Shown: positions 49,756 through 56,306 of the stretch, in pieces | Numbering within the stretch: the stretch's first letter is position 1 | How the letters are laid out: every line of letters begins with the position of its first letter | Source of the DNA: Aquincola sp. | GTDB taxonomy: Bacteria > Pseudomonadota > Gammaproteobacteria > Burkholderiales > Burkholderiaceae_C | DNA length: 56,306 bases | NCBI GenBank assembly: GCA_022841885.1 | Contig: JALHQP010000011.1 | Span: 1-56,306 of the forward strand | Reading direction: 5' to 3' | Program-made: the position numbers and the translations under genes | The notes under the pieces: generated by a model | What the model was told of the DNA's origin: nothing | Seen by the model: the letters and a program-made list of their open reading frames with translations, nothing else | The model's database searches: none

Positions 49756-51834
49756 ATGCCCAGCCCATCTGCCGCCGGGGGTGTTGCCATCGACACCACC
49801 GGCATCCGGACCCTGGCGCTCGTCGGCCCGCAAAGCGCCGGCAAGACGAGCCTCGCGGAGGCGCTGCTGGTCAAGGCCGGCATGATCGGCGCGGCGGGCA
49901 GCCTGGAGCGCGGCACCACGGTCAGCGACTGGGACCCGCTCGAGCGCAAGATGGCGCACTCGCTGAACCCGGCGCTGATGCACATCACGCACGCCGGCAA
50001 GCGCATCCACCTGATCGACACGCCGGGCGCCACCGACTTCGTCGGCCAGTCGCTGCCCGCGCTCGAAGCGGTGGAGACCGCGGCGGTGGTGATCAACGCC
50101 GCCACCTGGAAGGTGGCCGGCATCGACGCGATGGCGGTGCGCATGATGGACTACGCCGCCGAACGCCACCTCGACCGGCTGATCATCGTCAACAAGATCG
50201 ACGCCGCGGGCGCGGTGCTGGCCGACCTGCTGGCCGACATCCAGGCCACCTTCGGCAAGGAATGTCTGCCGCTGAACCTGCCCGATGCCAACGGCAGCAA
50301 GGTGGTCGACTGCTTCTACAACCGCGAAGGCCACAGCGACTTCGGCAGCGTCGACGACGCGCACCGCGCGCTGGTCGAGCAGGTGGTCGAGGTCGACGCG
50401 GCCTTCGTCGACCGCTACCTCAACGACGGCGACATCGACGCCAGCGAACTGCACGCGCCGCTCGAACAGGCGCTGCGCGAAGGGCACCTGATCCCGGTGT
50501 GCTTCGTCTCGGCGCGCAGCGGCGCCGGCGTGCCCGAGCTGCTCGAGATCATCGAGAAACTGCTGCCCAACCCGACCGAGGGCAATCCGCCCGAGTTCCT
50601 CAACGGTGAAGGCGCCGACGCCAAGCCGATGCAGGCCATGCCCGACCCGAAGGCGCATGTGCTGGCGCATGTGTTCAAGGTGACGGTGGACCCCTTCGTC
50701 GGTCGCATGGGCATCTTCCGCGTCCACCAGGGGACGGTGACGAAGGACTCGCAGCTCTACATCGGCGACGGCCGCAAGCCCTTCAAGGTGGGCCACTTGT
50801 TCATGCTGCAGGGCAAGGACCATGTGGAGGTGGCCCAGGCCGTGCCGGGCGACATCGCCGCAGTGGCCAAGATCGATGACCTCGAGTACGACGCCGTGCT
50901 GCACGACGCCGCCGAGGACGACCACATCCACCTCAAGCCGCTCAACCTGCCGGTGCCGGTGCACGGCCTGGCGATCGAGCCCAAGCGCCACGGCGACGAG
51001 CAGCGCATGTGGGAAATCCTGGGCAAGCTGGTCGATGAGGACCCGTGCCTGAAGGTCGAGCATGTGGCCGCCACCAACGAGACCATCGTCTACGGCCTGG
51101 GCGAACTGCACCTGCGCGTGCTGCTCGAACGGCTGCGCGATGTCTACAAGTTCGAGGTCAGCACGCGAGCGCCGCGCATCGCCTACCGCGAGACCATCAC
51201 GGCCAACGCCGAGGGCCACCACCGGCACAAGAAGCAGACCGGCGGCGCGGGTCAGTTCGGCGAGGTGTTCCTGAAGGTCGAGCCGCTGCCGCGCGGCGCG
51301 GGCTTCGAATTCGTCGACCAGGTCAAGGGTGGCACGATCCCGACGCAGTACATCCCGGCCGTCGAGAAGGGCGTGCGCGAGGCCATGACGTCGGGCGTGA
51401 TCGCCGGCTATGCGCTGATGGACGTGCGCGTGATCGTGTACGACGGCAAGCACCACAGCGTGGACAGCAAGGACATCGCGTTCGCCACCGCCGGCCGCAA
51501 GGCCTTCATGGACGCCGTTCGCGCCGCCAAGCCGATCGTGCTCGAGCCGGTGGCCAACGTCGAGATCACCGCCCCCGAGCAGGCGATGGGCGACATCGCG
51601 GGCGACCTGTCCTCGCGCCGCGGCCAGGTCAACGGCACCGCCAACAGCGCCGCAGGCAGCGTGACCATCCGCGGCCAGGCACCGCTAGCCGAACTGGCGG
51701 GCTACCAATCACGCCTGAACGCCATGACGGCTGGCCAGGGCCGCTACGCCCTGGCGCTGTCGCACTACGACCCGGTGCCGCCCAGCGTGCAGGTGCAGCT
51801 GACCTCGCAGCACAAGGTCAGGGACGAGGACTGA
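49756..51834 (+). CDS. Elongation factor G-like GTPase (FusA2-type)
   Basis: A 692-residue protein with the five-domain EF-G architecture. The G domain has P-loop GPQSAGKTS (24-32), DTPG (88-91) and NKID (146-149). Domain 2 holds VTVDPFVGRMGIFRVHQG, domain 3 [16 protein letters not shown], domain 4 KKQTGGAGQFGEVFLKVEP, and domain 5 the C-terminal MTAGQGRYALALSHYDPVP. Two GTPase elements differ from true EF-G: the switch I RGITI is absent, and the catalytic His after DTPG is Ala92. It should bind GTP yet hydrolyse it poorly. EF-G-like paralogues occur beside a normal fusA and their role is unsettled. GAGGAG supports ATG 49756. It lies 81 bases after the chr operon. Confidence 0.9.
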   Translation: MPSPSAAGGVAIDTTGIRTLALVGPQSAGKTSLAEALLVKAGMIGAAGSLERGTTVSDWDPLERKMAHSLNPALMHITHAGKRIHLIDTPGATDFVGQSLPALEAVETAAVVINAATWKVAGIDAMAVRMMDYAAERHLDRLIIVNKIDAAGAVLADLLADIQATFGKECLPLNLPDANGSKVVDCFYNREGHSDFGSVDDAHRALVEQVVEVDAAFVDRYLNDGDIDASELHAPLEQALREGHLIPVCFVSARSGAGVPELLEIIEKLLPNPTEGNPPEFLNGEGADAKPMQAMPDPKAHVLAHVFKVTVDPFVGRMGIFRVHQGTVTKDSQLYIGDGRKPFKVGHLFMLQGKDHVEVAQAVPGDIAAVAKIDDLEYDAVLHDAAEDDHIHLKPLNLPVPVHGLAIEPKRHGDEQRMWEILGKLVDEDPCLKVEHVAATNETIVYGLGELHLRVLLERLRDVYKFEVSTRAPRIAYRETITANAEGHHRHKKQTGGAGQFGEVFLKVEPLPRGAGFEFVDQVKGGTIPTQYIPAVEKGVREAMTSGVIAGYALMDVRVIVYDGKHHSVDSKDIAFATAGRKAFMDAVRAAKPIVLEPVANVEITAPEQAMGDIAGDLSSRRGQVNGTANSAAGSVTIRGQAPLAELAGYQSRLNAMTAGQGRYALALSHYDPVPPSVQVQLTSQHKVRDED

Positions 51835-51838
51835 ATCG

Positions 51839-52513
51839 TCAGGGCTGGAAGCGCTTGACCTCGGCGGCGTACTCGAACACGCGCTGCGGTTGACCGACGA
51901 TCCAGCGCCCGATCTCGTCGAGCAGCTTGACGCGCAGGCCGACGGCCGGGTACTCGGCCTCGACGCGTTCGAGCTGGTCGACGTTGGTGAAGACCATTCG
52001 GATGCGACCGGTGTCGGGCAGCGGCAATACGCGTACGCTGGCCGTCACGTCGGGCAGGAACTCGAAGGCCGTGGCCTGCATGCGGCCGGTGGCAGGATTG
52101 CGCACGCCGGCCTCGTGGGCCGTGATGCCGGCCTGGCGCAGGCCGGCGCGCAGGCGCTCGATGTCGCGCGGCAGTTCCTTCTCGATGCGCAGACGCGGCG
52201 TGCCGATCGCCTGCCAGACCAGGGCCACCGACTCGTACTGCGAGGCACCGCCTGGCACCAGGCGCAGGTGCGGCGAGACGCGGAAGTTCTTGCAGACCAG
52301 GCTTGTCAGCGGCTGGCGGCCGTCGAGCACGTAGCGCGCGGTGCTCGGCGCCTGGATCAGGTTCAGGTGCGCGCACAGCTCGCTCCAGTAGTCGTGCGCG
52401 GTGCGGCAGGCTTCGTTGGCCAGGCGCTGGTTGCGCTCCTGCGCGTCAGGATCGGCTGTCGTGTTCTGCTGCAGCGCGCGCGACACGAGCTTGAGTTCGT
52501 CGAGAAAGCTCAC
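51839..52513 (-). CDS. Conserved hypothetical protein
   Basis: A 224-residue soluble protein I do not recognise. The N-terminal third is helical (LDELKLVSRALQQNT, then RTAHDYWSELCAHLNLI). The rest alternates strands and helices, including VSPHLRLVPGGASQYESVAL and TAFEFLPDVTASVRVLPLPD, and ends LLDEIGRWIVGQPQRVFEYA. It has no signal peptide, membrane segment or catalytic motif. The start is GTG 52513. It converges on the EF-G-like gene, leaving 4 bases between stops, and no terminator hairpin is visible. Codon use looks like that of its neighbours. Confidence 0.75.
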   Translation of the reverse strand: MSFLDELKLVSRALQQNTTADPDAQERNQRLANEACRTAHDYWSELCAHLNLIQAPSTARYVLDGRQPLTSLVCKNFRVSPHLRLVPGGASQYESVALVWQAIGTPRLRIEKELPRDIERLRAGLRQAGITAHEAGVRNPATGRMQATAFEFLPDVTASVRVLPLPDTGRIRMVFTNVDQLERVEAEYPAVGLRVKLLDEIGRWIVGQPQRVFEYAAEVKRFQP

Positions 52514-52590
52514 GGATCAGGGCCTCCGGCGCCCGCCACCAGCCGGGCGCAGTGGGCGGAAGCGTAGCCGCCGCGTGCTGAAACGCCGCG

Positions 52591-53184
52591 TTACTTTGTC
52601 GCGCCCGGCGCCGAAGCCGCCGCCTGCTCGCGCCACTTTCGTAACTGTTCGAGCCAGGCCGTCCAGTCCTGAGGCCCTTGCTCGAAACGCTTCTTCAGGT
52701 TGGCCAGCACGCCGCCCCAGGCGCGGTCGAAGTAGCTGTAGGCCTGGTCCCACTGGCCGCCATCGCCCCAGCCCGTGTGGTGCAGGCTCACACGCGTGAG
52801 CTTGTCGCTCAGCGGCTCGAGGCGCACGACCACGAAGGTGCGCTGCGCGCGGGCCTCGGGCAGGTGCGGTGGCGCGTTCCAGTCGAAGCTGAGCATCTTC
52901 TTGGGTTGCAGCGCGAGGAAGCGCATGTCGTCCGCACCCCTGGCGCCCGGCGCGGCGCCGGGGTCGATGTAGATCTGGAACGGCCCGCCGACGCGCGCCT
53001 CGACGCGGGCATCGGGGGCGAAGAAGCCGACGATGCCTTCGCGCGTGGTCCACGCCGCCCACACGTCGTCGATCGAGGCCGGTACCTCGACGCTCTTGTC
53101 GATGGCGCGCTCGGCGGCATGCGCGGCGGGCAGGCAGGCCCCCAGCAGCAGCGCCGCGAGCAGGGCGGTCAACAGGGTCTTCAT
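52591..53184 (-). CDS. Exported SRPBCC (AHSA1-like) protein
   Basis: A 197-residue protein beginning with a signal peptide (KTLLTALLAALLLGACLPAA, possibly a lipobox at LGAC, or type I cleavage after AHA). The rest is an AHSA1-type START domain: IDKSVEVPASIDDVWAAWTT, GIVGFFAPDARVEARVGGPF, and TRVSLHHTGWGDGGQWDQAY with the C-terminal long helix. Most AHSA1-like proteins are cytosolic, so secretion is notable. ATG 53184 overlaps the stop of the neighbouring SRPBCC gene, and both follow an ArsR regulator, a common arrangement. Ligand unknown. Confidence 0.85.
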   Translation of the reverse strand: MKTLLTALLAALLLGACLPAAHAAERAIDKSVEVPASIDDVWAAWTTREGIVGFFAPDARVEARVGGPFQIYIDPGAAPGARGADDMRFLALQPKKMLSFDWNAPPHLPEARAQRTFVVVRLEPLSDKLTRVSLHHTGWGDGGQWDQAYSYFDRAWGGVLANLKKRFEQGPQDWTAWLEQLRKWREQAAASAPGATK

Positions 53185-53654
53185 GACACGCTCCTCGTCG
53201 AGTTCGGGCCCGCCAGCCCGGCAAAGGCCGCCAGCGTCACCGGCCAGCCGCCGTCGTACTGGTCGCGCTTCTCGACCGCCTGCGCGCCGCGCGCCTCCCA
53301 GCCACTGTGGTGGACATGCACTTCGGTACCGCCGCCAGGCATCGCGTCGAAACGCACGCGCAGCAGCGTCGCCTCGCGGTCGGACAGGCCGGGGAACCAG
53401 CGCATCGCGAACTGCTCGGGAGGGTTCCAGTCGACGAGCGTGCCCCAGGCCATGCGCTCGCCGCTGCGCGCCACCTCCACGACGGCGCCACCGACCCGCG
53501 GCTCGAACACCACGTCGACGGCCTCGTCACCGTAGCAGGAGTGGCGGCGGAAGGGCCACCAGCGCGCGATCTGGCGCGTGAACAGGTCGAATGCGTCGGG
53601 CGGGGCGAGCGCGACGCGCACGCGGTGCTCGACGGGGGCGACAGCGCGGCTCAT
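53181..53654 (-). CDS. SRPBCC (AHSA1-like) cytosolic protein
   Basis: A 157-residue single START-like domain. HRVRVALAPPDAFDLFTRQI is strand 1 and the first helix, WWPFRRHSCYGDEAVDVVFE the next loop, and RVGGAVVEVARSGERMAWGT the conserved Arg-Val-Gly-Gly strand. GGGTEVHVHHSGWEARGAQA precedes the final helix. There is no signal peptide. ATG 53654 overlaps the arsR stop, so the set arsR-SRPBCC-SRPBCC is fully translationally coupled. ArsR-AHSA1 pairs are frequent in proteobacteria; the effector is generally unknown. Confidence 0.9.
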   Translation of the reverse strand: MSRAVAPVEHRVRVALAPPDAFDLFTRQIARWWPFRRHSCYGDEAVDVVFEPRVGGAVVEVARSGERMAWGTLVDWNPPEQFAMRWFPGLSDREATLLRVRFDAMPGGGTEVHVHHSGWEARGAQAVEKRDQYDGGWPVTLAAFAGLAGPNSTRSVS

Positions 53655-53980
53655 CGGCGGCTCTTCCGGGGCGGTGTGGTGTTGTCGGCCAGCAGCGCAT
53701 AGCGCGCGAGCGCACGCTGCCAGAGCCGGTCCAGATCGTCCCGTAACGTGGCCAGCGCGGCCGGATCGACCGAGTACAGGCGCCGCGTGCCTTCGGCGCG
53801 CGCGACCGCCAGGCCGGCGCCTTCGAGCACACGCAGATGCTTGGACACCGCCGGCCGACTAATCGGCAAGCGCTCGGCGATGTCGCCCACCGAGCGCTCG
53901 CCCTCGACGAGCAGGCGCACGATCGCCTCGCGTGACGGGTCGCCGAGCGCCGCCGCCACCTGGGCGGCGGCGACCTTCAC
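53651..53980 (-). CDS. ArsR family transcriptional repressor
   Basis: A 109-residue winged-helix protein. AAALGDPSREAIVRLLVEGE is the N-terminal dimer helix, SVGDIAERLPISRPAVSKHL the recognition helix-turn-helix and RVLEGAGLAVARAEGTRRLY the wing. It lacks the ELCVCDL metal motif of ArsR/SmtB sensors and has no cysteine, so it probably responds to something other than a thiophilic metal. GTG 53980 follows AGGAGG with a 4-base spacer. It heads a three-gene operon and very likely represses itself at the tandem sites upstream. Confidence 0.92.
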   Translation of the reverse strand: MKVAAAQVAAALGDPSREAIVRLLVEGERSVGDIAERLPISRPAVSKHLRVLEGAGLAVARAEGTRRLYSVDPAALATLRDDLDRLWQRALARYALLADNTTPPRKSRR

Positions 53981-53995
53981 AGCGCCTCCTTATCG

Positions 53996-54038
53996 GTAAC
54001 CATTTGGCTACCGTAACCTGGTGGCTACCATCTGTCAA
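53996..54038 (-). promoter_or_regulatory. arsR promoter with tandem operators
   Basis: Two directly adjacent 17-bp copies occupy 53996-54012 and 54013-54029, GTAACC-N5-GCTACC on the plus strand. Each is a near-perfect inverted repeat (GTAACC against GTAGCC). A perfect -35 box, TTGACA, lies at 54038-54033 on the minus strand; a weak -10, TACGGT at 54015-54010, falls inside the operators, as expected for repression. Confidence 0.65.
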
Positions 54039-54052
54039 GCAGGGTGCGCGGT

Positions 54053-54910
54053 TCAGGTCATCGCCAGCGGTGAGGGCCGACGCGGCGGCGCGAACAGCGC
54101 GTCGAGGGCCGCGCGTGTGCCGGGGTCGAGCGCCAGGCCGGCCGCAGCCAGGTTCTCGCGCAGATGCGGCTCGCGCACCGCCTTGGGGATGGCGATCACG
54201 CCACCGTCGCGCAAGGTCCAGGCCAGCGCCAGTTGTGCGGCCGTCACACCGAGCGGACGGGCAAGCGCGGCCAGGCGCGCATCGCGCGTGATCGCACCCT
54301 GGTCGATCGGGCTGTAGGCCATCAGCGGCAGGCCGCGCTGCGCTTGCCACGGCTTCAGGTCGAAGTCGATGCCGCGCTCGCCGAGCGAGTAGTAGACCTG
54401 ATTGGCCGCGCAGTGCTCGCCGCCGGGCAAGCCGATCAGGCGTTTCATGGAGCCAAGGTCGAAATTGCTGACGCCCCAGTGCGTGATCACACCGGCGGTC
54501 TGCAGCTCGTCGAAGGCCGCCAGCGTGTCGCGCAGCGGATGCGAACCCTGCCAGTGCAGCAGGTACAGGTCGACGCGGTCGAGTCCCAGCCGGCGCCGGC
54601 TGCGGTCGCAAGCCTGCACCGTGCCGCGCCGGCTCGCGTTGCCGGGCAGCACCTTGCTGACGATGACCAGTTCGTCGCGCGTGACATCACCGGCGCGCAG
54701 GGCCTCGGCCAGTGCGGCGCCGACCACTTCTTCCGCGCCACCGTCGCCGTACATCTCGGCCGTGTCGATCAGGCGGTAGCCCATCTCGAGCGCCAGGCGC
54801 ACGGCGGCGACCTCGGCGCGGCGCGAGTCTGCAGCCTCGCCCATGCGCCAGGTGCCCAGGCCGAGCGCGGGCCAGACGGTGCGGCCATCGAGCAGGGTGA
54901 CGTGCGGCAT
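54053..54910 (-). CDS. Aldo/keto reductase
   Basis: A 285-residue cytosolic TIM-barrel oxidoreductase using NADPH. The catalytic tetrad is seen in YRLIDTAEMYGDGGAEEVVG (Asp, Tyr), VIVSKVLPGNASR (Lys) and LYLLHWQGSHPL (His). IPKAVREPHLRENLAAAGLAL binds the cofactor 2'-phosphate. It resembles the DkgA/YtbE-like group that reduces methylglyoxal, diketogluconate and aromatic aldehydes. ATG 54910 has AGGA at good spacing. The gene is followed by the tandem operators and the ArsR operon on the same strand, with its stop at 54053. Confidence 0.9.
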   Translation of the reverse strand: MPHVTLLDGRTVWPALGLGTWRMGEAADSRRAEVAAVRLALEMGYRLIDTAEMYGDGGAEEVVGAALAEALRAGDVTRDELVIVSKVLPGNASRRGTVQACDRSRRRLGLDRVDLYLLHWQGSHPLRDTLAAFDELQTAGVITHWGVSNFDLGSMKRLIGLPGGEHCAANQVYYSLGERGIDFDLKPWQAQRGLPLMAYSPIDQGAITRDARLAALARPLGVTAAQLALAWTLRDGGVIAIPKAVREPHLRENLAAAGLALDPGTRAALDALFAPPRRPSPLAMT

Positions 54911-54960
54911 GGCACGCATCCTAGAGCGCCCCGCGATCAAGCAGCCTTTATCATCGAGGC

Positions 54961-55542
54961 ATGGCTCCTCCCGTGCGCGACGTCGCGCAGATCCGCCTGG
55001 ACAACGCCCTGCGGCTGTTCGACGAGTTCGTCCGCGCCACCGTCAAGGACCCCGATGCCGCCACGCTGCGCGGCCTGGAGCGGCGTTTCGCCGAGCGGTT
55101 GCAGATCCAGCCGAGCTATTGGAGCCAGATCAAGAGCCGGTCGCGCCAGATCGGCGAGCGCCTGGCGCGGCAGTTCGAGCAACTGACGCACAAGCGCTAT
55201 GGCTGGATGGACCAGCCGCACGACGGCACCAACGCGGCCGCACCGGCCGGTGCCGTGCCGCGCGCGGCAGCGCCTGCTGCGGTCGACGCCGGCACCGGCA
55301 GCCCGCTGCCACGCGACGACGACGAGCGCTTCATCGTCGGCCTGGTGCTCACCTACTACCGGCGCCACCCGCAGCGCGCGCGCACCCGCCTGCTCGACCT
55401 GCTGGGCGAGGTGCTGATGCCTTCTTCGTCGGCCAGCGCCGCACCCGCGGCAACAGCGCGCACCGTCCGCAGCGACGCAGAGGACGCGCTGTGGCAGAAG
55501 ACCCGCACGGGTGTGGCGCCGCTGAAACAGAAGAAGCGTTGA
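54961..55542 (+). CDS. Hypothetical protein with helix-turn-helix-like N-terminus
   Basis: A 193-residue protein. Residues 10-80 are helical and include QIQPSYWSQIKSRSRQIGER followed by LARQFEQLTHKRYGWMDQ. The spacing of this last part, ending in GWMD, is like the end of XRE-type repressor DNA-binding domains. A low-complexity Ala/Pro linker at 85-115 leads to a second helical piece, DERFIVGLVLTYYRRHPQRA and RTRLLDLLGEVLMP. The tail is Ala/Ser/Lys-rich. It starts 50 bases from the divergent aldo/keto reductase. DNA binding is inference; I do not recognise a named family. Confidence 0.7.
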   Translation: MAPPVRDVAQIRLDNALRLFDEFVRATVKDPDAATLRGLERRFAERLQIQPSYWSQIKSRSRQIGERLARQFEQLTHKRYGWMDQPHDGTNAAAPAGAVPRAAAPAAVDAGTGSPLPRDDDERFIVGLVLTYYRRHPQRARTRLLDLLGEVLMPSSSASAAPAATARTVRSDAEDALWQKTRTGVAPLKQKKR

Positions 55543-55576
55543 ACCCCGGCATCCCTTGTTCTTGGGGGAAAAGGGA

Positions 55577-55605
55577 CTTGCGCAAGATAATCAAACATTT
55601 ATCAT
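55577..55605 (+). promoter_or_regulatory. AT-rich palindromic promoter of the small-gene cluster
   Basis: CTTGCGCAAG (55577-55586) is a perfect 10-bp palindrome, and its left arm recurs inverted as GCGCAAG at 55608-55614. TTGCGC (55578-55583) and TATCAT (55600-55605) are spaced by 16 bases as plausible -35 and -10 boxes. GATAA at 55586-55590 and TTATC at 55599-55603 form a second inverted repeat inside the spacer. The stretch is conspicuously AT-rich for this genome. Confidence 0.5.
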
Positions 55606-55682
55606 TCGCGCAAGCCGATGCCGAGGGTCCTGCCGCCCGCGCCACCGGTGACGCCGCCGACCCACCTCAACCCAGGAGCCGC

Positions 55683-55793
55683 ATGACCGCCATCGCCACG
55701 TCCGCCCGCGCACGCCGTCTCGGTGTCGTCGCCGGTTTCCTGTCCCTCGATACCGCCCTGCCCGGGGCGGGCGCCACCGCCGTCGCCACCTAG
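55683..55793 (+). CDS. Possible 36-residue small protein or leader peptide
   Basis: ATG 55683 is preceded by AGGAG at 55674-55678, and the frame runs to TAG at 55791-55793, giving TAIATSARARRLGVVAGFLS and an Ala/Thr-rich tail. A short hydrophobic centre follows basic residues, weakly like a membrane-inserting peptide. It lies between the AT-rich promoter and a terminator-like hairpin, so it may be a leader peptide rather than a stable protein. No run of regulatory codons is evident. Confidence 0.4.
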   Translation: MTAIATSARARRLGVVAGFLSLDTALPGAGATAVAT

Positions 55794-55813
55794 CGCGACC
55801 AGCGGTCCGCTCC

Positions 55814-55845
55814 AGGCCCGGTGCAGCGATGCCCCGGGCCTTTTG
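55814..55845 (+). terminator. Terminator or attenuator hairpin
   Basis: AGGCCCGG (55814-55821) pairs with CCGGGCCT (55834-55841) over a 12-base loop, with TTTTGC directly after the stem. It stands between the 36-codon frame and the next small gene at 55885, so it could end the first message or attenuate the second. Confidence 0.65.
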
Positions 55846-55884
55846 CATTTCCGCCTTCGTTCAACCGTTTCAGGAGAGTCACTC

Positions 55885-56058
55885 ATGAAGATCACCCTGC
55901 CCCGCGTAGCCCCACGCAACCCGCTGGTGGCCCCGGCCCGGCACCGACATGCCGGCCCGCACGGCCCCTCGCGCGGCGCGCAGCGCCAGAAGGACGCCCG
56001 CACGTTGCGGCGCGAACTCGAGCGCCTGGCCGCCAAGGAACGACCGCCCCATCCATGA
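55885..56058 (+). CDS. Small basic hypothetical protein
   Basis: A 57-residue protein starting at ATG 55885, nine bases after AGGAG. The sequence is strongly basic: KITLPRVAPRNPLVAPARHR, then HGPSRGAQRQKDARTLRREL ending in a short amphipathic helix (LRRELERLAAKE). Its charge suggests binding to nucleic acid or ribosomes, but no domain is recognised. The next gene starts 42 bases downstream with its own ribosome binding site, so the two are probably co-transcribed. Confidence 0.6.
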   Translation: MKITLPRVAPRNPLVAPARHRHAGPHGPSRGAQRQKDARTLRRELERLAAKERPPHP

Positions 56059-56100
56059 ACCGATGAACGCGCCGCGAAGGCGGCGCGCTGGAGAAACACC

Positions 56101-56306
56101 ATGTCGCCCCATGTCCTGACCCCCGTGCACGCCGAACGCGCCGCCGCGCCCTGGCGCCTGGCCGCCGCCGCACTGCGGCTGGCCAGCCACGCCCTCGATC
56201 GGGTGGCGCAACGCCTGGCGGCGCCGCCTGCGGCGCCCAAGGTCCTGCACCCGGCCACGCTGGAGTTCCATGCCGAGGCCGGCGCGCCCGAAGGCGCGCT
56301 GTACGC
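56101..56306 (+). CDS. Hypothetical protein, 3' end outside the window
   Basis: ATG 56101 is preceded by GGAG at good spacing, and the frame stays open to the window edge, giving at least 68 residues. The visible part is helical and Ala/Arg-rich: HAERAAAPWRLAAAALRLAS and ALDRVAQRLAAPPAAPKVLH, then HPATLEFHAEAGAPEGALY. An amphipathic helix near the start could associate with membrane. It follows the small basic gene in the same direction. No family is recognised from the fragment. Confidence 0.6.
   Translation, partial: MSPHVLTPVHAERAAAPWRLAAAALRLASHALDRVAQRLAAPPAAPKVLHPATLEFHAEAGAPEGALY

Noticed and set aside
49756-51834. Calling this gene the housekeeping fusA
   Set aside because: The DTPGH histidine and RGIT switch motif are missing and it is not next to rpsL, rpsG or tuf.
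55552-55576. Hairpin TCCCTT / AAGGGA as a terminator for the gene ending at 55542
   Set aside because: Only a 6-bp stem with a 13-base loop and no T-run after it; it runs directly into the next promoter.

Overview
The window is G+C-rich chromosomal DNA, roughly 70% by eye, densely packed with genes on both strands. It carries no rRNA, tRNA, insertion sequence, prophage or CRISPR array that I could find. The core block tyrS / M23 peptidase / anmK / erpA / bactofilin / rpsI / rplM, a Bug-type periplasmic binding protein, a TRAP transporter and GC-palindromic intergenic repeats all point to a betaproteobacterium of the order Burkholderiales, probably near the Rubrivivax-Leptothrix-Methylibium lineages. 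That placement is inference from gene content, not from a search.

Layout. 0-5.3 kb: the end of an ankyrin-repeat gene, a TerC-type membrane protein divergent from an NhaR-like LysR regulator, and a minus-strand operon of cupin, ECF sigma factor, cupin and a frameshifted SRPBCC gene. 5.5-15.9 kb: a semialdehyde dehydrogenase, a hybrid sensor kinase, a double-length UvrA with four ATPase sites and a small helical protein. 16-20.7 kb: a complete TRAP transporter (binding protein, small and large membrane subunits), an exported rhodanese-fold protein without its cysteine, and a Bug binding protein. 20.7-29.1 kb: housekeeping genes including dtd, a cation-efflux transporter, tyrS, an M23 peptidase, anmK, erpA, bactofilin and ribosomal proteins S9 and L13.

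29.3-38.4 kb: an acetyltransferase, a DUF2726-like protein, srkA, htpG, a YCII/DGPF protein coupled to an ECF sigma factor with a long C-terminal extension, dadA and amn. 38.5-43.2 kb: a tripartite efflux operon (outer-membrane lipoprotein, MacA-like adaptor, separate ATPase and permease). 44.1-49.7 kb: a six-gene chromate-type operon, chrB-chrA-rhodanese-ornithine cyclodeaminase family-M17 aminopeptidase-ChrB C-terminal protein. Three of its five junctions are ATGA overlaps, and its promoter predicts a leaderless chrB message. 49.7-56.3 kb: an EF-G-like GTPase lacking the catalytic histidine, an ArsR-controlled pair of SRPBCC proteins behind tandem operators, an aldo/keto reductase, and a cluster of very small genes behind an AT-rich palindromic promoter.

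The most unusual parts are the expanded chr operon, the cupin-sigma-cupin operon, the fused double UvrA and the small-gene cluster at the right edge. Regulatory sites are read by eye from palindromes and -10/-35 resemblance and are the least certain calls.
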